This document shows, in pieces, positions 8,593 to 16,220 of a DNA stretch of 64,000 nt. This stretch comes from Salinicoccus roseus (GTDB taxonomy: Bacteria > Bacillota > Bacilli > Staphylococcales > Salinicoccaceae): the NCBI RefSeq assembly GCF_003814515.1, contig NZ_RKQJ01000003.1, forward strand, positions 124,001-188,000, read 5' to 3'. A program made the position numbers and the translations under genes. The notes below the pieces were generated by a model, which searched no databases, was not told where the DNA came from, and saw only the letters and a list, made by a program, of their open reading frames with translations. How positions within the stretch are numbered: position 1 is the first letter of the stretch; each line of letters begins with the position of its first letter.

Positions 8593-9925
8593 TTATGATG
8601 TAACATTCATCGGCAGCGGACATGCTGCATGGCATGCGGCGATGACACTGAGGCAGGGGGACATGAAGGTCGCCATCATCGAAAAGGATACCATCGCCGG
8701 CACATGTACGAATTTCGGCTGCAACCCGAAAATACTGCTCGAAGGCCCGTTTGAAGTGCTCGAGGAGCTCGGCCACTACAAGGGCATCCTCGACCAGGAT
8801 GTGAACGTCCACTGGCCGTCCCTCATGGAATACAAGAAAAAGGTCATCAACCCGATGTCCGATGGTCTGAAGCAGATGTTTGAACAGGCAGGCATCGACA
8901 TCCATATGGGACACGGTATCCTGCAGGATGCCCACACCGTCGAAGTGGAGGGAGAGACATTCACCTCCGACAAATTCGTCGTTGCCACCGGCCAGCACAG
9001 CAACGCCCTCGACATCAAAGGCAGCGAACACACGCATACCAGCCGTGACTTCATGGATATGGAGGAGATGCCGAAGCGCATCACGTTCATCGGCGGCGGC
9101 ATCATCACATTCGAATTTGCCTCCATTGCCGTGAAGACCGGTGCGGAAGTACACATCGTGAACCATTCCGATGATGTCCTCGGCGGCTTCCACCGCGGCC
9201 ATGTCGATAAGCTCACCGGAAAGCTCGAAACTGAAGGCATCCAGTTCCACTACAATGAAGATACGAAAGAAATCGCAAAGGACGGCGACAGCTATATACT
9301 GAAGACCGAATCCGGCCTTGCGCTCGAAACGGACTATGTCGTCGATGCGACGGGCCGTGTACCGAATGTATCCGGCATTGGACTTGAGAACGCCGGCGTC
9401 AGGTTCACGAAGAAGGGCATCCAGGTTGATGAATACATGCGCACCGCCCAGAAGAATATCTATGCGAGCGGTGATGTGCTCGATAAGGATGTGCCGAAGC
9501 TCACACCGACGGCCACATTCGAATCGGACTATATCGCGGCACACATACTCGGCATCAATCCCGAACCGCTGAAGTATCCGGCCATCCCGATGGTGCTGTA
9601 TACACTGCCTCGCCTGTCCTCCATCGGCATCACCGTCGAAGAGGCGAAACAGGATGACCGCTATACCGTGAAGACCATTCCGTTCGGAGAAAGGCTGCTG
9701 TTTGAATATAAGAATGAGACAGAAGCGGAGATGGACATCATCATCGATGACCAGAAACGCCTCGTCGGTGCTGAAATCTACGGCAATGATGCTGCAGACC
9801 TCATCAACGTACTGACATTCGCAGTCAACCAGAAGGTCACTGCCCAGGACCTCTCCACCATGATCTTCGCCTTCCCGAGCCCATCAAGCGGCGTCATCGA
9901 TCTGCTCAAGTTCGAGCTTCTGTAA
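8579..9925 (+). CDS. FAD/NAD(P) disulfide oxidoreductase (MerA/RclA-like)
   Basis: A 448-residue flavoprotein disulfide reductase. The FAD motif IGSGHAAWHA is at 11-20 and the redox-active pair is GTCTNFGCNP (Cys43, Cys48). The second nucleotide-binding motif is FIGGGIITFEF, and the FAD/central motif is IYASGDV. The usual C-terminal HPTxxE dyad is absent; the matching place reads FAFPSPSSG. Cys43/Cys48 and the missing dyad recall the staphylococcal MerA and RclA group that reduces hypothiocyanous acid, not mercury. Start 8579 has GAGGAG before it and overlaps the MarR gene. Control by the redox-sensing MarR protein supports an oxidant-defence role. Substrate assignment is inference. Confidence 0.75.
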   Translation: MAQYDYDVTFIGSGHAAWHAAMTLRQGDMKVAIIEKDTIAGTCTNFGCNPKILLEGPFEVLEELGHYKGILDQDVNVHWPSLMEYKKKVINPMSDGLKQMFEQAGIDIHMGHGILQDAHTVEVEGETFTSDKFVVATGQHSNALDIKGSEHTHTSRDFMDMEEMPKRITFIGGGIITFEFASIAVKTGAEVHIVNHSDDVLGGFHRGHVDKLTGKLETEGIQFHYNEDTKEIAKDGDSYILKTESGLALETDYVVDATGRVPNVSGIGLENAGVRFTKKGIQVDEYMRTAQKNIYASGDVLDKDVPKLTPTATFESDYIAAHILGINPEPLKYPAIPMVLYTLPRLSSIGITVEEAKQDDRYTVKTIPFGERLLFEYKNETEAEMDIIIDDQKRLVGAEIYGNDAADLINVLTFAVNQKVTAQDLSTMIFAFPSPSSGVIDLLKFELL

Positions 9926-9935
9926 TAATGTAAAC

Positions 9936-9971
9936 AAAAACAGTCTGGAAAATATTTTCCAGACTGTTTTT
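9936..9971. terminator. Bidirectional terminator
   Basis: AAAAACAGTCTGGAAAA pairs with TTTTCCAGACTGTTTTT with almost no loop. It serves the flavoprotein gene and the convergent SRPBCC gene, whose stop codon lies inside it. Confidence 0.8.
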
Positions 9972-10407
9972 ATGTTTCCACTACATCCCCGAGTTTCTTC
10001 ATCTGATGATCCAGCACCCGCTTCATGACAGGCTTTACCCCCTTCAGCACAAGCTTGTACCTACGGCTCTCGGTGTCGAAATGGCTCGTCACCCCAACCT
10101 TCGTCACGCCGCTTTCCAAAGGTTCAAGCCTGAAGTCCGAGATGATGTCTCCCTGCCTAAGGGCAGTCTTCACCTTGATGTACCGCTCCACTTCATATTC
10201 GATGATTTCCGAGCGGAACTGATATGTCCGGTTCAGCACCTTCATGCGCGTCCTGAACTTCGTTCCCACAGCCCGCTTCTCTTCTGTCAGGTATTCATTC
10301 CCTTCGAATATCGGGCTCCAGGATTTGAGCTTTTCGTCATCATTCACCACTTTGAAGATCTCTTCCGGTGTGGCATCCAACTCCCCTTCATAACGGTACA
10401 GTTCCAT
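9970..10407 (-). CDS. SRPBCC (START-like) family protein
   Basis: 145 residues. The sequence follows the polyketide cyclase/START-like pattern: MELYRYEGELDATPEEIFKV at the N-terminus, the middle strand set (GTKFRTRMKVLNRTYQFRSEI), and the long C-terminal helix (VKPVMKRVLDHQMKKLGDVVE). These proteins form a hydrophobic cup that binds lipids or other apolar ligands. AGAGGAATGCAT precedes the ATG at 10407; an ATG two codons upstream is possible. It stands alone, convergent with the flavoprotein gene. Ligand unknown. Confidence 0.7.
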   Translation of the reverse strand: MELYRYEGELDATPEEIFKVVNDDEKLKSWSPIFEGNEYLTEEKRAVGTKFRTRMKVLNRTYQFRSEIIEYEVERYIKVKTALRQGDIISDFRLEPLESGVTKVGVTSHFDTESRRYKLVLKGVKPVMKRVLDHQMKKLGDVVET

Positions 10408-10437
10408 ATGCATTCCTCTTCCCACATTGATTAGTCA

Positions 10438-11484
10438 TCACTTTAAGCTACGTTCAGCCATTTCAAGCAGTTGTCCCTTCATCTTATGGAAATCGAGTGA
10501 AAGGTCCAGTGTCTCGATACGTATATTTTTACCTTTAATCATATACGAGTGGTTTGGCTGAACAGCTGTATTGGTCTTGGCATACAGCAGTAATCCACTG
10601 ACTGTCTCCTCTTCTTTTTCATTATAGTTTTCCAAATAGGAAAATATCTGATACATGTTGCCCGATAGATGCTTCAGGGAGGATTTTTCATTGAAACTTG
10701 TCATGTTCTGCTGATAAAACTTTGTATCGATGATTAGGGTATTGGCCCCTTTCTTTAAAACAACGTCAGTTTTCATGACAGGCAATCCCTCTGAATAACC
10801 ACCTGCTGTATCCCAGTTTATTTGCGGCCTATAGACCTTATAATCTGTTTCCTTCCTGTAGAAGTTGAACACAAACTTTTCGAATAGAGAAGATAATTGC
10901 TGCTCATCCTTAATTGCCTGTTGATTATGGGAGTAGCCATCCTCCCCCACCAACAACCCTTCATAAAGGTATTGGCACAGGTCAATTGGCAGCTGGTAGA
11001 ACATGTTTTGGTTTGTAAACTTTATATGATTCCATAACTCAGTATCCAACGTGATTTCCTCTACATCCGTAAAAAAGACGAGCAGATTCCTCAACTTCTT
11101 CCTATGTTCAGTTCCGGTCTCCCCATGAACAGCGAGCTTCAGAAGCACTGATTTGAGGATCTGGTTCAGTAAATTGTTCTCAGTAAGCTCATCATACTGT
11201 ACCGCAAGCTTATGCTTCATTGCATTGGAAGCGCCTATAGTCTTTCCAATATCAATCTTTCCCCGGATGAAGGTGGAGTCCTCTTTAACTTCCCGATATT
11301 CCTTCCACATTCCGCGTTTGACTATTTTGGTGGTGCTGATGATCAACAGCTCCGTATAAAGTTCAATCAGATTCTTGAATTTTTCAGCTGAATACGAAAA
11401 CTCGTCTTCAATCTTCAATGAGCGATAGGCATAGCTGAGCATATAGAATATGTTTCTGATTGGAATGCCGGTCGGGTTATTCAT
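10438..11484 (-). CDS. mcrC: McrC nuclease subunit of a McrBC type IV restriction system
   Basis: About 348 residues. McrC carries the PD-(D/E)xK nuclease that cuts modified DNA when driven by the McrB GTPase. The C-terminal nuclease core is visible: KTDVVLKKGANTLIIDTKFY, with the Asp of KTDVV near residue 240 and the D-T-K triad near 253-255. The N-terminal region (IPIRNIFYMLSYAYRSL) is typical of McrC. ATG at 11484 overlaps the mcrB stop by 8 bp and has GAAGG in the end of mcrB; a start three codons earlier is also open. The gene is more AT-rich than its neighbours, consistent with transfer of the pair. Confidence 0.9.
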   Translation of the reverse strand: MNNPTGIPIRNIFYMLSYAYRSLKIEDEFSYSAEKFKNLIELYTELLIISTTKIVKRGMWKEYREVKEDSTFIRGKIDIGKTIGASNAMKHKLAVQYDELTENNLLNQILKSVLLKLAVHGETGTEHRKKLRNLLVFFTDVEEITLDTELWNHIKFTNQNMFYQLPIDLCQYLYEGLLVGEDGYSHNQQAIKDEQQLSSLFEKFVFNFYRKETDYKVYRPQINWDTAGGYSEGLPVMKTDVVLKKGANTLIIDTKFYQQNMTSFNEKSSLKHLSGNMYQIFSYLENYNEKEEETVSGLLLYAKTNTAVQPNHSYMIKGKNIRIETLDLSLDFHKMKGQLLEMAERSLK

Positions 11485-13120
11485 CCAAGACATCCTTCAA
11501 TTTATCGTATTCCGCCTCTACGATGTCCAAGTCGTCAAACCAATATTCTTCGAGCTGGGGCTTTATTTCATATTCCAATATTTCGTATAGGGCGTCCCTT
11601 GTATCTTCCTTTAGGGACGGGTCGATGAAATAGCTGTGCCCTATTTGGAAACCTGGCCCGAATGTGTCCTTTATCTTCCCATTCAACTGTTTGACTTGTG
11701 GGATGAAGCGGTTGATCAGAGAGGGGTTCTGATAACTTTCAATGAAGCTTTGGAACGTCTGTGTGTCAAATGCGGGCTCCAGATCGAAGAAGGCGAACCT
11801 CCTTCTCAATGCGTAGTCGAGCATCGCCAAACTTCTGTCAGCCGTATTCATTGTACCGATGATGAAGACATTTTCCGGCACAGAGAACTTTCTTTTGGAA
11901 TAGAGCAGGCTGATTTTCTGGCCCCGCTTATCCGCCTCGATCAGCATCATCAGTTCCCCGAAAATTCGGCTCATGTTCCCCCTGTTGATTTCATCGATGA
12001 CGAAGAAGTAAGGGCGGTCGTCTTGGGACGCCTTATCACAGAAGTCGATAAATGGTCCTTCTGACAGAGAGAACCCTTCTCCATTTTCATTGGGACGGAA
12101 TCCCTCTATAAATTCCTCATAGCTGTAGCTCTGGTGGAATTGCACAAAGCGAAGTCTAGACGCATCTTCTTCACCCATGAATGTATATGCTAGGCGATCC
12201 GCAATATATGTTTTTCCGACTCCCGGCGCTCCCCTTAGTATAATGTTCTTTTTGCGCTTTAGGAGCGATTGCAGACGATTGAAATCCGCTTCGTCCATAA
12301 AGACTTCTTCCAGAAAATCCGCTTTCACATACGAAGTGGCTCCCGTAACAGTTTCGGGTCTCGTTTCAAGGAATTTTATGAAACTCTCAATGCTGATATT
12401 TGCGGTTGAGATATGGTCAGTATAGACCCCCTCTTTCTGTTGGGAATCGACTTTCCCCTTAAGTGTTTTAAGCTGTTCAATTTCCGGGTCGTTGAATATG
12501 GAAATGGAGAAATCTGATTCCAGCTTCAGCAGCACATTGACCCTCGAATCTATATCTGTTTCGTCCAATGGTTCTCCATCCACCTCCCGCGTCTTAAGCC
12601 ATTCCTTAAATTCCTTTTGCAGAATTGGCAAACCAGGGTTCCGCTTTTTTATAATATTTTCAAATTTGAAAAGCCAATCCGTATAGTCTGTGAAGTCGGT
12701 CAGAGTCTTTAAAGCAATCGGATCGTCAAGTTTCCACTCCCCTATCTCCAACCATGCTACCTTACGTGTATTTTTATATCCTTCCAATTTTTCATCGTAC
12801 ACATAATCTCCAGTAATGCGTCCCTTACCTATAATTTTTCGGGCCCCATTTTTAATATATACAATGTCTCCAGGCTTCATGACCTTATAAAATTCCCATG
12901 CAGCAAGTGATTTGTTCAAAGGTACACTATTCAACTTCTCATGCTTGATCATGGCGTCTTTTATTTCATCTTTACTTTGAAACTTGCTAAGGTCTCCCAA
13001 GTAGCCCCAACCGATAGCAATATAACCTTTTTCATAGAATTCATCCCAATACTCGGCACCCCTGCCAGGCTGAAACATCCAGTATTTGATGCCCTTCTCC
13101 AGTTGGAATTCACCTTCCAT
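11477..13120 (-). CDS. mcrB: McrB GTPase with N-terminal EVE/PUA-like domain
   Basis: About 547 residues, the AAA+ motor of a McrBC modification-dependent restriction system. Residues 1-130 look like an EVE/PUA-type base reader (KYWMFQPGRGAEYWDEF ... GYIAIGWGYLGD ... KPGDIVYIKNGARKIIGKG). EVE-like domains flip out modified cytosines, so this is the specificity module. The motor follows: Walker A GAPGVGKT (297-304), Walker B FFVIDEINRG (about 372-380) and the McrB GTP motif MNTADRS (about 424-430). The start at 13120 has AAAGGGGGATCATAAT before it. It is translationally coupled to mcrC. The recognised base, whether 5mC, 5hmC or another, is unknown. Confidence 0.9.
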   Translation of the reverse strand: MEGEFQLEKGIKYWMFQPGRGAEYWDEFYEKGYIAIGWGYLGDLSKFQSKDEIKDAMIKHEKLNSVPLNKSLAAWEFYKVMKPGDIVYIKNGARKIIGKGRITGDYVYDEKLEGYKNTRKVAWLEIGEWKLDDPIALKTLTDFTDYTDWLFKFENIIKKRNPGLPILQKEFKEWLKTREVDGEPLDETDIDSRVNVLLKLESDFSISIFNDPEIEQLKTLKGKVDSQQKEGVYTDHISTANISIESFIKFLETRPETVTGATSYVKADFLEEVFMDEADFNRLQSLLKRKKNIILRGAPGVGKTYIADRLAYTFMGEEDASRLRFVQFHQSYSYEEFIEGFRPNENGEGFSLSEGPFIDFCDKASQDDRPYFFVIDEINRGNMSRIFGELMMLIEADKRGQKISLLYSKRKFSVPENVFIIGTMNTADRSLAMLDYALRRRFAFFDLEPAFDTQTFQSFIESYQNPSLINRFIPQVKQLNGKIKDTFGPGFQIGHSYFIDPSLKEDTRDALYEILEYEIKPQLEEYWFDDLDIVEAEYDKLKDVLDE

Positions 13121-13269
13121 ATTATGATCCCCCTTTGCTGACAATAAGAAGATAAGTTCTTCTAAAGAATATTGTCATTACAAGTATATATTTCTTCAAT
13201 CATACCATCTTTCCCATCTCTGATTTAAACAGGAAGTATGTCTGTTTCCAGCACCTGAAGAAAACCAAA

Positions 13270-13296
13270 AGCCCCTTGGACTATTTCCAAGGGGCT
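13270..13296 (-). terminator. Terminator of the RluA gene
   Basis: AGCCCCTTGG pairs with CCAAGGGGCT around ACTATTT. On the minus strand it is followed by TTTGGTTTTC, just downstream of the pseudouridine synthase stop. Confidence 0.8.
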
Positions 13297-13314
13297 GCAT
13301 CATTTCGCCGGCTG

Positions 13315-13992
13315 TCATGACAGCTGGAACTTATTCCATGGATGGACGGAAGGTGGCGGGCAGTCGACGGATATGATTTCATCCTTTGTCGGATGCTTCA
13401 CGCTGAGGCTGCATGCCCAGAGGGCGATCTGCTGCCCAACCTTGTTCATGTGGCGTCCATACTTCTGGTCGCCATAGAGCGGTGTGCCCTGGTTGGCCAT
13501 CTGTACCCTTATCTGATGGGAACGGCCGGTCTGCAGCTGCACTTCAGCCAGACTGTGTTTCCCATCCTGATCGAGCACCCTGTAGTCGAGTATGGCTTCC
13601 TTCGCACCATTCTTTTTACGGTCGGCAACTTTGACGATATTCTTCTTCCTGTCCTTCCACAAATAATCAACCAGTCTTCCTGCCTTCCGCTTCGGCCGGC
13701 CATGGATGACGGCGACATACTTCCTGCCGATTTTCTGGCGCCGCAGCTCATCCGACAGGCGGGAGGCGGCCTTTGAAGTCTTCGCAAATACCATCGCCCC
13801 GCCCACCGGGCGGTCCAGCCTGTGGATGAGACCAAGATATACGTTGCCGGGCTTGTTGTACTTATCCTTTATGTACTGCTTCAGCATCTCCTGGAGATCC
13901 CTCTCCTTTGAGCTGTCTCCCTGAACCGGAATGTTTACAGGCTTTTCGACGATCAGAAGGTGGTTGTCCTCATAGAGTACTTTGACATGCAC
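13315..13992 (-). CDS. RluA-family pseudouridine synthase
   Basis: 225 residues. The catalytic motif HRLDRPVGGAMVFAKT holds the Asp that attacks the uridine, and the QTGRSHQIRVQMA and LYGDQKYG stretches are typical of RluA-type enzymes that modify rRNA or tRNA. Translation most likely starts at GTG 13992 (GTG CAT GTC), because GAGGAG lies 7 bp before it. It has no S4 domain and is shorter than RluD, resembling the small RluA/YtzG-like members. Target uridine unknown. Monocistronic, with a good terminator. Confidence 0.85.
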   Translation of the reverse strand: MHVKVLYEDNHLLIVEKPVNIPVQGDSSKERDLQEMLKQYIKDKYNKPGNVYLGLIHRLDRPVGGAMVFAKTSKAASRLSDELRRQKIGRKYVAVIHGRPKRKAGRLVDYLWKDRKKNIVKVADRKKNGAKEAILDYRVLDQDGKHSLAEVQLQTGRSHQIRVQMANQGTPLYGDQKYGRHMNKVGQQIALWACSLSVKHPTKDEIISVDCPPPSVHPWNKFQLS

Positions 13993-14199
13993 AGAATCTC
14001 TCCTCTACATTACATTTTATAATCTAATGACGATTTGTCATAACCACCTATTCTACTACAGGTTTCAGTCACTTCCAATGGCCTCACCTCCTTCTGGGGA
14101 AAGCATGCAGCCTCCCCTATGCACATTCCTACCCATCAATTTTAATGAGTGATAAAATAAATTCTGCACCGCAAACCAGAAAATGTAAGGGGTATAGAT

Positions 14200-15048
14200 A
14201 TGGAACAATTGACAAGTACATTCAAGCTATCCAACGGCGTAGAAATCCCATGGGTCGGATTCGGCACATGGCAGACACCGGACGGCGACACGGCAGTGAA
14301 TGCCGTCAAGCAGGCGCTCGTATCCGGCTACCGCCATATTGATACCGCAGCGGCCTATAAGAATGAAGGCAGTGTCGGACAGGCAATCAAAGAATCAGGG
14401 GTTGCCCGTGAAGATATCTTCATCACCAGCAAGCTGTGGAATGAAGACCGTGGCTATGAAAATACGAAGCAGGCCTTCGAGAATACACTTAAAGAACTGG
14501 GCACGGACTACCTCGACCTCTATCTCATCCACTGGCCGGCGAACGAAAAGCAGTTCGACGACTGGAAAGAGATCAACCTGGATACATGGAAGGCGATGAC
14601 CGAGCTATATAAAGAAGGAAAAATAAAGGCCATCGGCGTCTCCAACTTCATGACGAACCATCTGGAGGCACTCCTTGATGCGGAAGTGAAGCCGATGGTC
14701 AACCAGATCGAATACCACCCGGGCTACACTCAGGATGCGGTCGTCGACCTTTGCAGGAAGCATGACATCCTGGTCGAAGCATGGAGCCCGATCGGTTCCG
14801 GCCGCCTGCTCGAGAATGAAGACCTTACAAAGATCGCCGATAAGTACGAAAAGTCCGTCGCACAGCTGTGCATCAGATATGTACTGCAGAACGATGTGCT
14901 GCCACTGCCGAAATCCGTCACCCCATCCCGCATCGAAGAGAACACAGACATCTTCGATTTCGAAATCATGGAGCAGGACATGAAGACGATCGATGCGATG
15001 GAGAATGTCGGCTTCTCCGGCATGGACCCGAACGAAGTGGATTTCTAG
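14200..15048 (+). CDS. Aldo/keto reductase
   Basis: 282 residues, an NADPH-dependent TIM-barrel reductase. Visible motifs are GFGTWQTPDG, SGYRHIDTAAAYKNEGSVGQAI with the catalytic Asp and Tyr, ITSKLWN with the catalytic Lys, LIHWP with the catalytic His, and the cofactor-site end PKSVTPSRIEEN. It resembles the 2,5-diketo-gluconate/glyoxal reductase type common in bacilli (YvgN-like), which detoxify carbonyls. AAGGGGTATAGAT precedes the ATG. Monocistronic, followed by a terminator. Physiological substrate not determinable from sequence. Confidence 0.9.
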   Translation: MEQLTSTFKLSNGVEIPWVGFGTWQTPDGDTAVNAVKQALVSGYRHIDTAAAYKNEGSVGQAIKESGVAREDIFITSKLWNEDRGYENTKQAFENTLKELGTDYLDLYLIHWPANEKQFDDWKEINLDTWKAMTELYKEGKIKAIGVSNFMTNHLEALLDAEVKPMVNQIEYHPGYTQDAVVDLCRKHDILVEAWSPIGSGRLLENEDLTKIADKYEKSVAQLCIRYVLQNDVLPLPKSVTPSRIEENTDIFDFEIMEQDMKTIDAMENVGFSGMDPNEVDF

Positions 15049-15069
15049 ACTCATCAGAATTGTATGCAG

Positions 15070-15106
15070 CGCCTTCGGACCAAGGTTTGGTCCGGAGGCG
15101 TTTTTT
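15070..15106 (+). terminator. Rho-independent terminator
   Basis: CGCCTTCGGACC pairs with GGTCCGGAGGCG, followed by six T residues, 22 bp after the aldo/keto reductase stop. Confidence 0.9.
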
Positions 15107-15358
15107 ATATGGAGGGAACTTGAAGATCATCAGCCGAGTATTGAATATTCTCAAATATTACAGTGATATCTCCACATTACAGAGAACGATGTACTTTGTA
15201 ACCTCATTATTATCGCTCTGTAACCACAGGCGGGAATACACGTGTTATAGTGTGTCTTGTCTTGGAAAAAGCAGGACATCAAAACGTGATGCACCCTGAA
15301 GATTAAAAACAACCGATTGATAAATAATATACCCATTCATGGAGGATGAGATTTTTTT
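15107..15358 (+). promoter_or_regulatory. Long leader of the sceD-like gene
   Basis: A non-coding stretch of about 250 bp. ATTACAG occurs twice (near 15157 and 15176) and TGTAAC twice (near 15198 and 15219). TTACAGAG (15177-15184) and CTCTGTAA (15216-15223) form an inverted repeat. These TGTAA/TTACA elements recall WalR half-sites, but the spacing is not the N5 of the classical box. The leader ends in GGAGGATGAG before the start codon. Confidence 0.35.
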
Positions 15359-16072
15359 ATGAAGAAGACAATATTGACGACGACACTCGCACTTGGACTT
15401 GGCGTATCCGGCATCGTAGCCGACCAGAATGCAGAAGCTTCAGAGGTCAATAAAGACCAACTCGCGCAGATGGCGCAGAACAACTCAAGCGTACTGAACA
15501 ATGCACCGATTCACGAAGGTGAGTACAGCTACAACTTCACTGTTGATGGCGTCAACTACAACTTCGAATCTGATGGCACGTACTACACATGGTCCTATGG
15601 CGGCTACAGTGTAGAAACGCCAGAAGTGGCAGAGGCAGCACCACAAGAGGCGCCTCAAGAAGCGGCACCGCAGGTGACTGAAGAAGAAACACAGGAAGCT
15701 GCGCCACAACAGCCAGCTGAAGTGGAAACTCAAGAAGAGGCACCTCAGGTTGTTGAAGAAGAGCCGGTACAACAGACACAGCAGGTTGAAGATGTACAGG
15801 CAGCAGCACCAGCGGCGAATGGTTCCACTAAGGAACAGTTCCTCGCAGCAGGCGGTTCAGAAGCAATGTGGCAGCACATCGTAATGCCTGAATCCAGCGG
15901 TAACCCACAAGCCGTCAATGAACTCGGCTACAGAGGCCTTGGTCAGACGAAGGAATATTGGGGCACTGGTTCTGTAGAAACACAGACTGAAGGCATGCTC
16001 GACTATGCTGTTGAACGTTACGGTTCCGTAGAAGCAGCAATCCAATTCCGTCAAGCGAACAACTGGTGGTAA
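15359..16072 (+). CDS. SceD/IsaA-like secreted transglycosylase
   Basis: 237 residues, secreted. A Sec signal peptide with a likely cleavage after AEA (about residue 27) is followed by a short N-terminal domain (YNFTVDGVNYNFESDGTYYTWSYGG). A Glu/Pro/Gln/Ala-rich linker (EAAPQEAPQEAAPQ style, about 88-152) comes next, then a C-terminal lysozyme-like domain. That domain has the catalytic Glu in MPESSGNPQAVNE and the GLGQTKEYWG segment, as in the staphylococcal SceD/IsaA autolysins. It would cleave glycan strands during wall growth or separation. It lacks LysM domains. The clean terminator at 16091-16128 and long leader suggest a highly expressed, separately regulated gene. Confidence 0.8.
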   Translation: MKKTILTTTLALGLGVSGIVADQNAEASEVNKDQLAQMAQNNSSVLNNAPIHEGEYSYNFTVDGVNYNFESDGTYYTWSYGGYSVETPEVAEAAPQEAPQEAAPQVTEEETQEAAPQQPAEVETQEEAPQVVEEEPVQQTQQVEDVQAAAPAANGSTKEQFLAAGGSEAMWQHIVMPESSGNPQAVNELGYRGLGQTKEYWGTGSVETQTEGMLDYAVERYGSVEAAIQFRQANNWW

Positions 16073-16090
16073 GATCTCCATCCCATTCAA

Positions 16091-16128
16091 AATCCGCATC
16101 ACCTCAGACAGGTGATGCGGATTTTTTT
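16091..16128 (+). terminator. Rho-independent terminator
   Basis: AATCCGCATCACC pairs with GGTGATGCGGATT, followed by a run of T, directly after the sceD-like gene. Confidence 0.9.
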
Positions 16129-16220
16129 GTTATCCAGATGAAAAATATAATATGAATATTTTCATTCCTGATGTAGTGATATAATTGAATCAATGACTAC
16201 GTGGTACGGAGGTGATTTAG

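Noticed and set aside
8579-9925. Mercuric reductase
   Set aside because: There is no HMA domain, no C-terminal Cys pair and no mer genes; the Cys43/Cys48 pair fits a general disulfide or HOSCN reductase better.
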